From: Verrucomicrobiota bacterium
GTDB taxonomy: Bacteria > Verrucomicrobiota > Verrucomicrobiia > Opitutales > Opitutaceae
Assembly: GCA_030604905.1 (NCBI GenBank)
Contig: JAUVVA010000018.1
Span: 1 to 44,584, forward strand
DNA: 44,584 bases
Reading direction: 5' to 3'
The translations under genes and the position numbers were made by a program. Under the pieces are notes generated by a model, which was not told the origin of the DNA, searched no databases, and saw only the letters and a list, made by a program, of their open reading frames with translations. Shown here piece by piece: positions 26,254 to 34,472 of the stretch. Each line of letters begins with the position of its first letter. Position 1 is the first letter of the stretch.

Positions 26254-27935
26254 TGAGCGCGCCTTCGCCCACCTCCGCCCTTCCGGTCCCGCTGCGCCGC
26301 GCGCTCACCCGGGTCGCCGGCAAGCACCTCTCCACCCAGCTCGCCGTCGGCTTCGCCTGGCTGCTGGGGGCCGCCGTGCTCCTGCTTGGCGCGCAGATGC
26401 TGCTCGACCGCGTGATGGATTTTCCCCTCTCCGCCCGCGTCGGTTTTCTGGTCCTCGACGCCGGCGTGCTCGGCACCATCGCCTGGCGCAAGATCATCCT
26501 TCCCTGGCGTCGCCGTTGGCGCGAGCCCGACGCCGCCCTCGCCATCCAGCGCCGCTGGCCCGCGCTCGGCAGCCGAGTGATCTCCGCCGTGCAGCTCGGC
26601 GCCGCGCCCTCCGTCCGCGGTGGCGGCTCGCCCTTGCTGGTCGAGGCGCTGGTCAAGGAGACGACCGCCCATGTCAGCACCCGCGATCTCGGGCAGGTGG
26701 TGCCGCACAAAAGCGCCGCGCGGCAGGCCGGCGCCGCCGCCCTCCTGCTCCTGATCGCCGCCGGCATCGCGGCCTGGCAATGGCCGTTCGCCTCCGTGCT
26801 CCTGCGCCGCGTTTTCCTGTCCGACGCGCCCCTGCCCACCGCCACGGTCGTCCTTTCCCAGACCCGCGACCTGCAGGTGCCCTCCGGTAGTGCGGTCGCT
26901 CTGATCGCCCGGGCCGGCGGGGAGCTGCCGCTCCAAGGCCGGATCGAGCTGCATCTCGAGGGCGGGCAGCAGCGCACCGTGCTCGTGCGCCCCGAGCCCG
27001 ACGATCCCGCCCGCTTCATCTTCACATTCGACAACGTCCAGCGCTCCTTCAGCTATCGCTTCCACCTCGGCGACGGTCGCGGCCCCGTCTTCAAGGTCAC
27101 GACGCTGCCCGCGCCCCTGCTGGAGCACGCCGAGTTCACCCAGGAGTTCCCCGCCTACACCCGGCGGCAGCCTCTGCGCCAGCCGGCGGGCGCGCTCTCC
27201 TTTTTCCCGGGCTCGAAGATCCGCGTCGTCGCCCGCGCCAACCAGGCCATCGGCTCGGCCGAGATTCGCTTCGGCGGCGACAACCCGCCCGAGCCCGTGC
27301 CGATGGTGCTCGATCCCGCCTCGCCCCTTTTGCTGCGCGCCGAGTTCACCGTGCCCGCGAGCGGCATCTCCAGCTTGAGCATCCCGCTCGTCAGCGTGGA
27401 CGGCATGGCCGCCAAGGACAGCACCGCCTATCCCGTGACCATGGAGATCGACCGCGTGCCGACCGTGCAGATCGAGGAGCCGCTCGCCTCCGCCGAGACC
27501 ATCGTGCCCACCGCGCGCTTCGTGATTCGCGCCCGGGTGCGCGACGACTTCGCCGTCTCCCGCGTGGAGCTCGTCACCGAGATCCTCGGCGGTCGCACGA
27601 ACCGCCGCCGCCTCACCGTTTCCGAGGACGGCTTGGTCACCCACACCCTTGAGCCCATCTCGGAACGGCCGCCCCTCCCCGAGGGCACGCAGCTCGCCTG
27701 GTGGATCGAGGCCTTCGACAACAACAACGTCACCGGCCCCGGCGTCGGCGTAAGCGAACGGCGCGAACTCGGCATCGTGAGCTTCGCGCAGAAGCAGGAG
27801 GAGATGCTCAGGCGCCTCGAGGAGACCTCGCGCCGGATGGAGGACGTCGCCCGGCGCCAGGGCGAGGTCCGCGACAGTCTCGGCGAAGCGCTTCGCCGCA
27901 CCCAGGACGAACCCAACCCGCCCCCCGCCCCATGA
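26250..27935 (+). CDS. DUF4175-like membrane protein
   Basis: 561 residues. The start at 26250 overlaps the upstream stop (ATGA); a second ATG follows immediately. Two N-terminal helices (about 32-52 and 62-80) and a third near 160-180 precede a large beta-rich periplasmic region with immunoglobulin-like strands. The C-terminal 50 residues are a charged coiled coil (EEMLRRLEETSRRMEDVARR). The layout fits DUF4175-type proteins found beside MoxR/VWA genes. The function is unknown, and the family assignment is by layout rather than a decisive motif. Confidence 0.85.
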   Translation: MMSAPSPTSALPVPLRRALTRVAGKHLSTQLAVGFAWLLGAAVLLLGAQMLLDRVMDFPLSARVGFLVLDAGVLGTIAWRKIILPWRRRWREPDAALAIQRRWPALGSRVISAVQLGAAPSVRGGGSPLLVEALVKETTAHVSTRDLGQVVPHKSAARQAGAAALLLLIAAGIAAWQWPFASVLLRRVFLSDAPLPTATVVLSQTRDLQVPSGSAVALIARAGGELPLQGRIELHLEGGQQRTVLVRPEPDDPARFIFTFDNVQRSFSYRFHLGDGRGPVFKVTTLPAPLLEHAEFTQEFPAYTRRQPLRQPAGALSFFPGSKIRVVARANQAIGSAEIRFGGDNPPEPVPMVLDPASPLLLRAEFTVPASGISSLSIPLVSVDGMAAKDSTAYPVTMEIDRVPTVQIEEPLASAETIVPTARFVIRARVRDDFAVSRVELVTEILGGRTNRRRLTVSEDGLVTHTLEPISERPPLPEGTQLAWWIEAFDNNNVTGPGVGVSERRELGIVSFAQKQEEMLRRLEETSRRMEDVARRQGEVRDSLGEALRRTQDEPNPPPAP

Positions 27936-29845
27936 AGACTCCCCGCCACCTCCCCGCCCTGCTCGCGTCCTGCACCGTTCTCACCGGCGTGGCCGGCCGC
28001 GCCGACGACGCGGCCCTGCGCCCGGCCGCCTTTCAGACCGGCATCCATCAACAGGCGCTCGGCGCCGAGACCGCCGAGCTCGCGCGCTCCATCACCGCCC
28101 TGATCGAGGAGCTTCAGCGCAACAACTTCCCGGTCCAGACCCTCGGCGGCCTCAGCGAGCTCGCGGAGCAGCTGGCCAAGGTCGGTGGCGGCGAGATGAC
28201 CTCGATCGCCACGCGCCTGCGCCGCCTCGGCGAGAACGGCCACGCCGATTCGCGCGGCGCCGCCACCGAGGCCTACCTTGCCCAGCAATCCATCGAGTCG
28301 CGGCTCAACGCGCTCGCCAGCCAGATCGCGATCAGCCAGCTCCGCGAGGAGGCCGCGCGCCGCGTCGAGGCGCTGATCAACCGCCAGCTCGCCGCGCAGC
28401 GGGAGGCGCGCGCGCTCGCCGCCGCCCGCCCGCACTTCGACCGCTCGCGTCTTCTGCTCAGCGACCAAAATGGCATCAGCGAGGACCTGCAGACCTTTTT
28501 CCAGACCGGGGAAAGCCTCCTCGCCCGCCTGCGCGAGGCCAACGAGCGCGGCGGCACCAACCGCCCGGCCGCCCCCGAGCCTTCCTTCGCGCAGCGCGTC
28601 AACGCCCCCAAGCTCAGCGCCCTCTCCGCCGACGCCGCCAAGCAGATCCGCGACCGGCGCTTCCTGGACGCGGTCCCGCATCAGGAGGAGCTCATCGCCG
28701 AGCTGCGCAAATTGCTTCTCGGCATCCTGTCCAGCCAACCCAAGGAGCAACGCCTCGCCAGCGCGCTTCAACAGGTGTCGGCCCTGCGCCAGGAAGAGCA
28801 GGCGCGTGCCGCCAACCAGGCCAACCAGCAACAAGCCCGCCAAGCCGCCGCCGACCAGGCCGCCACGCTCGCCGACCAAGTCGCGGCCGTCAGCCCCGAG
28901 GCCGCCGAAGCCTTGAAAAAAGCCGCGCAGGATCTCGCGCAGGCCCAGCCACCGACGCCGCCCCCGCCGCCGACGCCGCCCACTCCTCCCGCCCCCGCCC
29001 CGGCCGCCAACCCCCCGGCTCCGCAAACCAGGGGCCAGGAAGTCGCGGCCACTCCGCCGCCCGCCACGCCGCCGGGCGAAACGCCGCCAGGCTCGCCCGC
29101 CGCGCAACCTCCGCCGCCGCCGACACCTCCCGGCTCCGCTCCGGCCACGCCGCCCCCGCCCGAAGGCGCGCTCGCGTCCACGCCGCCGCCGCCCCCGCCA
29201 CCGCCCGCGGCCGCCACCCCGCCGCCCTCTTCCAACGATGCGGCCTCTGCGAAAAAAGACGAGAACGCGCCGTCCTCGCAGCACGCGTCCACGCCGCCGC
29301 CGCCCCCGCCGCCTCCTCCACCGCCCGCGGCGTCCCCCGCCGCCGCGCAACTCGCCGCCGCCGAGGAGGCGCTCGCCAACGCCCTCGCCCAGGCCATGGC
29401 CGAGGCCGCCAAGGCGCGCGCTCCTTTGCCCGCCAGCGCCTCCGAGCCCGGTCAGCCCAAGGAGCCGGGCAACGAAAACAACGCCAACCAACTCGCCGAA
29501 AAGTCCCAGCTCGGCACCGGCTCGAGCATGCCGGATCCCAACCAGAAACCCGACGAGAACAAGATGATGCTCGGCGACGGCGGCGGCCAGTTCGACGGCG
29601 AGGTGCCGCCCGAGGACTCCGAGCTCGCGGAGGGTCATCGCAAGGTGCCCGAAAAAGCCGGTCGCGGCACCACCCATCAACTGCTCGCGGGTGGCGGGCC
29701 CGAGGATGCCGGCGCCGCCCAAGCCCTCGGCGCTCTCCGCCGCGAGGAACGCGAAGCTTTCCAAGCCCTCCAAAACGAACGCTACCCGGCCGAGTTCTCC
29801 GCCTGGGTGCAGCAATACTGGCGCAACCTCACCCGCGAGCAATGA
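27932..29845 (+). CDS. Exported proline-rich coiled-coil protein
   Basis: 637 residues, starting by ATGA overlap with the upstream gene. An N-terminal export signal is present; LASC at 11-14 fits a lipobox, so it may be a lipoprotein. Residues 40-335 are helical and rich in Ala/Gln/Glu, likely coiled coil. Residues 340-468 are strongly proline-rich, with runs of up to nine or ten Pro and a 37-codon internal duplication (29173 and 29284). The C-terminus is acidic and ends in a conserved-looking FSAWVQQYWRNLTREQ. The proline-rich part could span the periplasm, as in TonB. The function is unknown. Downstream coupling to the PA14-like gene suggests they act together. Confidence 0.85.
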   Translation: MKTPRHLPALLASCTVLTGVAGRADDAALRPAAFQTGIHQQALGAETAELARSITALIEELQRNNFPVQTLGGLSELAEQLAKVGGGEMTSIATRLRRLGENGHADSRGAATEAYLAQQSIESRLNALASQIAISQLREEAARRVEALINRQLAAQREARALAAARPHFDRSRLLLSDQNGISEDLQTFFQTGESLLARLREANERGGTNRPAAPEPSFAQRVNAPKLSALSADAAKQIRDRRFLDAVPHQEELIAELRKLLLGILSSQPKEQRLASALQQVSALRQEEQARAANQANQQQARQAAADQAATLADQVAAVSPEAAEALKKAAQDLAQAQPPTPPPPPTPPTPPAPAPAANPPAPQTRGQEVAATPPPATPPGETPPGSPAAQPPPPPTPPGSAPATPPPPEGALASTPPPPPPPPAAATPPPSSNDAASAKKDENAPSSQHASTPPPPPPPPPPPAASPAAAQLAAAEEALANALAQAMAEAAKARAPLPASASEPGQPKEPGNENNANQLAEKSQLGTGSSMPDPNQKPDENKMMLGDGGGQFDGEVPPEDSELAEGHRKVPEKAGRGTTHQLLAGGGPEDAGAAQALGALRREEREAFQALQNERYPAEFSAWVQQYWRNLTREQ

Positions 29846-30675
29846 CCGCTCTCCGCCTCGTCTCCTCCGCCTGCCCGGCCCTCCGCCGCTTCGCGCGCGT
29901 CGGGCTCGGCGCTCTCCTGCTCCTCGCCACGGCCGCGCTCTCGCCCGCCCAGACCGCGAACGAAGCGGCCTTCGGCGCCGTCGAGCGCACGGGCCCCACG
30001 CTGATCGGCATCTTCTACGACCTGAAACAATCCCAGCAGCGCCAGACCATCCAGGACTTCGGCGGTCGCTACCTCGCCCACATCGACGAGTTCGTCACCT
30101 CGGGCTTCGACGAGGCGATCTTCAACCGTTTCTTCCGCGCCGCCCTTCCGCTCTACACCACGCAGCTCGCCATCCCCAACATGAGCGCCGACGTCGCGCC
30201 GCGCGCCTTCGGCGTCGAGTCGGTCGTGAAGCCCCGCTTCTGGGTCGTGCACTACAAGGCGCAGATCGCCCCGCCCGCCGATGGCACCTACCGCTTCGTC
30301 GGCAACTTCGACGACGTGCTCCTCGTCGCGATCAACCGCAAGGTCGTGCTCGACGGCAGCCGCCCCGACAGCCGTTTCCCGCGTCTCGGTTGGACCGAGC
30401 CCCCCGACCGCGGCCCCAAGGTCGCCGCCAACGATCTCTCCCGCTACGGCGACTGGATCGACCTCAAGGCCGACAAGCCGGTCGACATCGACATCCTCAT
30501 CGGCGAGCGCCCGGGTGGACATTTCCACGGCGTGCTTCTCTACCAAAAGCGCGGCGAGACCTACCCGATGAACGCCAAGGGCGAGATCATCCTGCCGCTC
30601 TTCCAGCTCGCCCCCAAGCCGATGGACTCGGCGGTCTTTCTGACCGACCGCCCCCCGTGGCGGGCCTTCGAGTAG
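29842..30675 (+). CDS. Secreted PA14-like protein, paralogue of the anchored one
   Basis: 277 residues, starting by ATGA overlap. A signal peptide (about 15-37) is followed by a PA14-like domain. Its residues 51-200 align closely with residues 146-300 of the anchored protein at 12411: both have (T/V)LxGxFYDxKQ, LYxTQ, AFGVE, VHY, YRFVG and VLDG in the same order. It lacks the membrane helix and glycine-rich linker. It ends the plus arm and may be a soluble partner or competitor of the anchored form. A sugar or peptidoglycan ligand is plausible for PA14 but not shown. Confidence 0.9.
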   Translation: MTALRLVSSACPALRRFARVGLGALLLLATAALSPAQTANEAAFGAVERTGPTLIGIFYDLKQSQQRQTIQDFGGRYLAHIDEFVTSGFDEAIFNRFFRAALPLYTTQLAIPNMSADVAPRAFGVESVVKPRFWVVHYKAQIAPPADGTYRFVGNFDDVLLVAINRKVVLDGSRPDSRFPRLGWTEPPDRGPKVAANDLSRYGDWIDLKADKPVDIDILIGERPGGHFHGVLLYQKRGETYPMNAKGEIILPLFQLAPKPMDSAVFLTDRPPWRAFE

Positions 30676-30677
30676 GC

Positions 30678-30733
30678 GAGTCCCCCGAGGCGCCGCGCGC
30701 GAGGGACTCCCGCCCGGGCGGATCGGCCCGGGC
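30678..30733 (+). terminator. Two hairpins after the plus arm
   Basis: GAGTCCC (30678-30684) pairs with GGGACTC (30703-30709). GCCCGGGC (30712-30719) then pairs with GCCCGGGC (30726-30733). No T-tract follows directly. They lie just after the last plus-arm gene and probably separate it from the GH4 gene. Confidence 0.5.
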
Positions 30734-30805
30734 CCTCCGCGTCGAGCGACCGGAGCGCCGCCAGGTCCCCGCCACGGCCGTTTTCCTTCCCTTCCTCTTC
30801 CTCCC

Positions 30806-32275
30806 ATGTCCTTCCGCATCGCCTTCATCGGGGCCGGCTCCATCGAGTTCACCCGCAAGCTGGTCGCCGACCTGCTGACCGTGCCGGAGTTTGATCGCGT
30901 GGAGCTGGCCTTCACCGACATCAACGCCCGGAACCTCGAGATGGTCGCCGAGCTCTGCCGGCGCGACATCGCCCACAACCGGCGCGGCGCGCGCATCCTC
31001 GCGACCACGGATCGGCGCGAGGCGCTGCGCGGCGCGCGCTACGTTTTCTGCGTGGTGCGGGTCGGCGGGCTCGAAGCCTTTCGCACCGACGTGGAGATCC
31101 CGCTCAAATACGGCGTGGACCAGTGCGTGGGCGACACCTTGTGCGCCGGCGGGCTCATGTATGCCCAGCGCGGCATCGCCGCTTTGCTCGAGTTTTGCCG
31201 CGACATCCGCGAGCTGGCCGAGCCGGACTGCCTGTTGCTCAACTACGCCAACCCGATGGCCATGCTCACCTGGGCGGCCAACGTGCACGGCGGCGTGCGC
31301 TGCGTGGGCCTCTGCCACGGCGTGCAGCACGGCGGGCACCAGATCGCGGAGGTGCTCGGCATCGGCCGCGAGGAGCTGAGCTACGTGTGCGCGGGCATCA
31401 ATCACCAGACCTGGTTCGTGGATGTGCGGGCCCGCGGGCGGCGGGTGGACGGCGCGGAGCTGCTCGCGGCCTTTGAGCGGCATCCGGTTTTTTCGCGCAC
31501 CGAGAAGTGCCGGATCGACATGCTGCGGCGCTTCGGGGTCTACAGCACGGAGAGCAACGGTCACCTCAGCGAATACCTCATGTGGTATCGCAAGCGGCCG
31601 CGGGAGATCGGGCGCTGGTGCGATCTGGAAACGTGGATCCACGGCGAGACCGGCGGCTACCTCCGGGTCTGCCAGGAGGGGCGCGATTGGTTCGAGCTCG
31701 AGTTCAAGCACGGCGCGAGCGGGCACCCGCCGCTGACCTACGCCGTCGAGCACCGCTCCGACGAGCACGGCGCCTTCATCATCGAGGCGCTCGAGACCGG
31801 CCGGGCCTACCGGGGTCACTTCAACCTGCCCAACGGCTCCGCGATCACCAACCTGCCGGCCGACGCCGTGATCGAGGGCCCCGGCTATGTGGACCGCCAC
31901 GGCATCCACCTCACGCCGGTGGGCGAGCTGCCCCTCGGCTGCGCCGCGGTGTGCAACCAATCCGTCTCCGTGCAGCGCATGGGCGTGCGGGCCGCCGTCA
32001 CCGGCGACCTGCTCCTGCTCAAGCAGGCGATGTTGCTCGATCCCTTGGTCGGCGCGGTGTGCAACCCGCCCGAGGTCTGGCGCATGGCCGACGAGATGCT
32101 GGTCGCGCAGGCGAAGTGGTTGCCCCAATACGCGGGCGAGATCGCCGCGGCGAAGCGTCGGCTCAAGGCCGAGCCCGAGCCCACGCTCAAGGCCGCGCCC
32201 GGCTACCGGCCCTCCGCCGCCGAGCGGGCGCGCCGCGCCCGGCTCGCCGACTCCCGAGACCGCAAGGTCCGCTGA
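30806..32275 (+). CDS. GH4 alpha-galactosidase-type enzyme
   Basis: 489 residues, usual for GH4. An NAD-binding Rossmann start (GAGSIEFTRKLV, 9-20) is followed by NYANPMAM (146-153), the metal-binding Cys170-His171 in CHG, and Asn199-His200. These are the GH4 hallmarks for an NAD- and Mn-dependent redox-elimination mechanism. It has no signal peptide, so it is cytoplasmic. Sequence flavour and length are closest to MelA-type alpha-galactosidases; alpha-galacturonidase is the main alternative and would fit the pectin-like context. The start follows a pure C/T leader with no Shine-Dalgarno sequence. It heads the right carbohydrate block. Confidence 0.93.
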   Translation: MSFRIAFIGAGSIEFTRKLVADLLTVPEFDRVELAFTDINARNLEMVAELCRRDIAHNRRGARILATTDRREALRGARYVFCVVRVGGLEAFRTDVEIPLKYGVDQCVGDTLCAGGLMYAQRGIAALLEFCRDIRELAEPDCLLLNYANPMAMLTWAANVHGGVRCVGLCHGVQHGGHQIAEVLGIGREELSYVCAGINHQTWFVDVRARGRRVDGAELLAAFERHPVFSRTEKCRIDMLRRFGVYSTESNGHLSEYLMWYRKRPREIGRWCDLETWIHGETGGYLRVCQEGRDWFELEFKHGASGHPPLTYAVEHRSDEHGAFIIEALETGRAYRGHFNLPNGSAITNLPADAVIEGPGYVDRHGIHLTPVGELPLGCAAVCNQSVSVQRMGVRAAVTGDLLLLKQAMLLDPLVGAVCNPPEVWRMADEMLVAQAKWLPQYAGEIAAAKRRLKAEPEPTLKAAPGYRPSAAERARRARLADSRDRKVR

Positions 32276-32292
32276 CGCCCGGCAACTCAGAG

Positions 32293-34446
32293 ATGCGGCC
32301 GCACGCCCTACGCCTCCTGGTCCTCGCCTCGCTGCTCTTGCTCTGGGCTGCGGCCGCGCGGGGTTTCGCGCAGGAATCGATCGCCGAGCTCGTGGCCCGC
32401 GCGGGCAACGCCGAGGAGGAGACGACCCGCTACGCGCTGCTCCGGCGCATCGAGTCGCATCCCGATCTGACGCCGCAGCAAGGGGAGGAGTTGCGCGGCC
32501 TCCTGTTCGTGGCCGGCTGGTGGGCCGAGGGCAGGGAGAGATGGCTCGCCGGCGAACGCTGGCCGGGCGCCGAGCGGGACCTCCGCCGCGCGGCGGAAAA
32601 CGGTTACCTTTGCGGGTGGTTTCACGACAAGATCCGCCCGGCGGATTCCTTCCCCGGCAAGGTCGCGGAGGATTCGCCGCTCCACCCGCTTTGGTGCCTC
32701 TATCGCGGGCGTCTGCTCATCCAGATGCCGATCCAAAACTCGGGGCTGCGCGAGCGCGCCGATATGCGCGAAGCCTACTTCGGCCAGGGTCGTCGTCTCC
32801 TCTCCCGTGCCGCCGAGGCCTTCCCGGAGAATCGCCTCATCGGCATGTATCTCGGCCGCCCCATCCCCTGGCCCGCGCTCGAGCCCGACCCCGGCGCGCC
32901 GCGCTGGGCGAATCTGCAGCGCGAGCTGCTCCACAAGCTCACCGAGATCATTCATTTTTGGATCGATGAACGACAACTGCCCGACGGGCAGTTCGGCGGC
33001 GGCTGGGGCGATGACTGCGAGATGTGGCGCTGGTGGACGCCCGTGCTGATGGGCTTCGAGGACGAGAAGGCGATCGCCTCCCAAACGCTCATCTCCGACG
33101 CGATCATGGCCCTCCCGCATATGCGGCTTGGCTACAGCAGCATCATGGACGACGTGGAGCACACCTCGGAAGACTCGATGGACAGTATCACGCCGATGAT
33201 GCTGCTCACGCCGGAAGATCCCGTGTGGAAGGCCCGCGCCCTGCGGCTGGCGGACTTGATGCGCAGCTTATGGACCGCCCGCAACGAGCGCGACCAACGG
33301 ATGTTTCGCAGCACCTATTTCACGAGTGCGAAGGTGGACGAATCGCCGAAACGCGCCTGCGACACGGTGTGGCACCCGCTGGCGGTGGGGCCGGCCCTGC
33401 TCTACTGGCAACGCTCCGGCAACGAGGAGCTCGGGACGCTTTTCACCGATTGGCTGGACACCTGGGTGGACGCCACGGCCCGCGAGGAGCGAGGCAAGCC
33501 CGCCGGCATCTTGCCCTCCGCCATCCACTTCCCGGGCGGCGAGATCGGGGGCCTTGGCCAAAACTGGTGGCAGCCGGAAAACTACTTCACGCGGATGTAT
33601 GACTGGCCGACCAACTCGATGAATCGGATGACCGATGCGCTGTTGCTGGCCTGGCACATGAGCTCGGAGGAAAGATATCTGCAACCCCTGCGCTCGATGG
33701 CCGCGCACCGGCGGGCCTTCATCGCCGCTCCGCAGGACAACCCGCCGCCCGGCGGCCTCGCGTGGTGCGCAAGCCAGCTCGGTGTCCTTGCCCCCTCCTT
33801 GGCGAAATACCGTCTCGTGAGCGGCAACCCCGAGTTCGACGACTTGATCCGTCACGACGCGGACGGCTACACGCGCTTCCGCGTGGACGGCGACGTCGAG
33901 GCGCTGGAGGAAGACCTCGAACGCTCCGCCATCGCGCTCCGCCGCAACCGGCCGGCCTTCACGACCGAGGTGCGCTATACCGACCGCGTCCTGGCCTTCA
34001 CTCGCACCTACGAGAGCTTTTTCCCGGACGCGCCGCCGCGGATGGACTGGGCCCTGCTCCTCGGCACGCTGACCGGCTCGGCCGGCGACCCCCGCATCTT
34101 CCCCATCTCCGCCGTGCGCTGGCTCACCCCGCCCTCCGAGATCGCCGCGCTGGTGACCGAGAGCACGACCCGGGAATTCTCGGCCAAACTGTATCATTTC
34201 GGCGAATACGAGCGTCCCCTGCGGGCGGAGCTTTTCCTGCTCGAGCCCGGCGACTACCGGGTCGATCTGCTCACGGCGGAGGGCGAGCTCCTCCGGTCGT
34301 CGCTCACCCGTTTGAGCGGGCGGCGGGCGCGGCTCCAGGTGGAGCTGCCCCCGCGGCGCCTCTGCACCCTGCGCGTCTCGCGCGCCGAGCCGCGAGCCAT
34401 GGAGGGCGCCATCAAGGTGGATTATCCCATGGCCGCGCGGAACTAG
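32293..34446 (+). CDS. Secreted protein of unknown family, probable alpha-barrel
   Basis: 717 residues from the ATG at 32293, where a signal peptide starts (hydrophobic 6-25); the frame is open upstream inside the GH4 gene but that part is shadow. The central region (about 210-500) is helical, with aromatic and acidic motifs such as GGGWGDDCEMWRWWTP and NYFTRMYDWPTNSMNRM, suggestive of an (alpha/alpha) toroid as in many polysaccharide lyases and unsaturated-sugar hydrolases. The last 120 residues form a beta-sandwich. I cannot place it in a family. It starts 17 bases after the GH4 gene and is probably co-transcribed with it. Confidence 0.8.
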   Translation: MRPHALRLLVLASLLLLWAAAARGFAQESIAELVARAGNAEEETTRYALLRRIESHPDLTPQQGEELRGLLFVAGWWAEGRERWLAGERWPGAERDLRRAAENGYLCGWFHDKIRPADSFPGKVAEDSPLHPLWCLYRGRLLIQMPIQNSGLRERADMREAYFGQGRRLLSRAAEAFPENRLIGMYLGRPIPWPALEPDPGAPRWANLQRELLHKLTEIIHFWIDERQLPDGQFGGGWGDDCEMWRWWTPVLMGFEDEKAIASQTLISDAIMALPHMRLGYSSIMDDVEHTSEDSMDSITPMMLLTPEDPVWKARALRLADLMRSLWTARNERDQRMFRSTYFTSAKVDESPKRACDTVWHPLAVGPALLYWQRSGNEELGTLFTDWLDTWVDATAREERGKPAGILPSAIHFPGGEIGGLGQNWWQPENYFTRMYDWPTNSMNRMTDALLLAWHMSSEERYLQPLRSMAAHRRAFIAAPQDNPPPGGLAWCASQLGVLAPSLAKYRLVSGNPEFDDLIRHDADGYTRFRVDGDVEALEEDLERSAIALRRNRPAFTTEVRYTDRVLAFTRTYESFFPDAPPRMDWALLLGTLTGSAGDPRIFPISAVRWLTPPSEIAALVTESTTREFSAKLYHFGEYERPLRAELFLLEPGDYRVDLLTAEGELLRSSLTRLSGRRARLQVELPPRRLCTLRVSRAEPRAMEGAIKVDYPMAARN

Positions 34447-34472
34447 GCGCGGCCTCGAATCGCTTTTCATCC

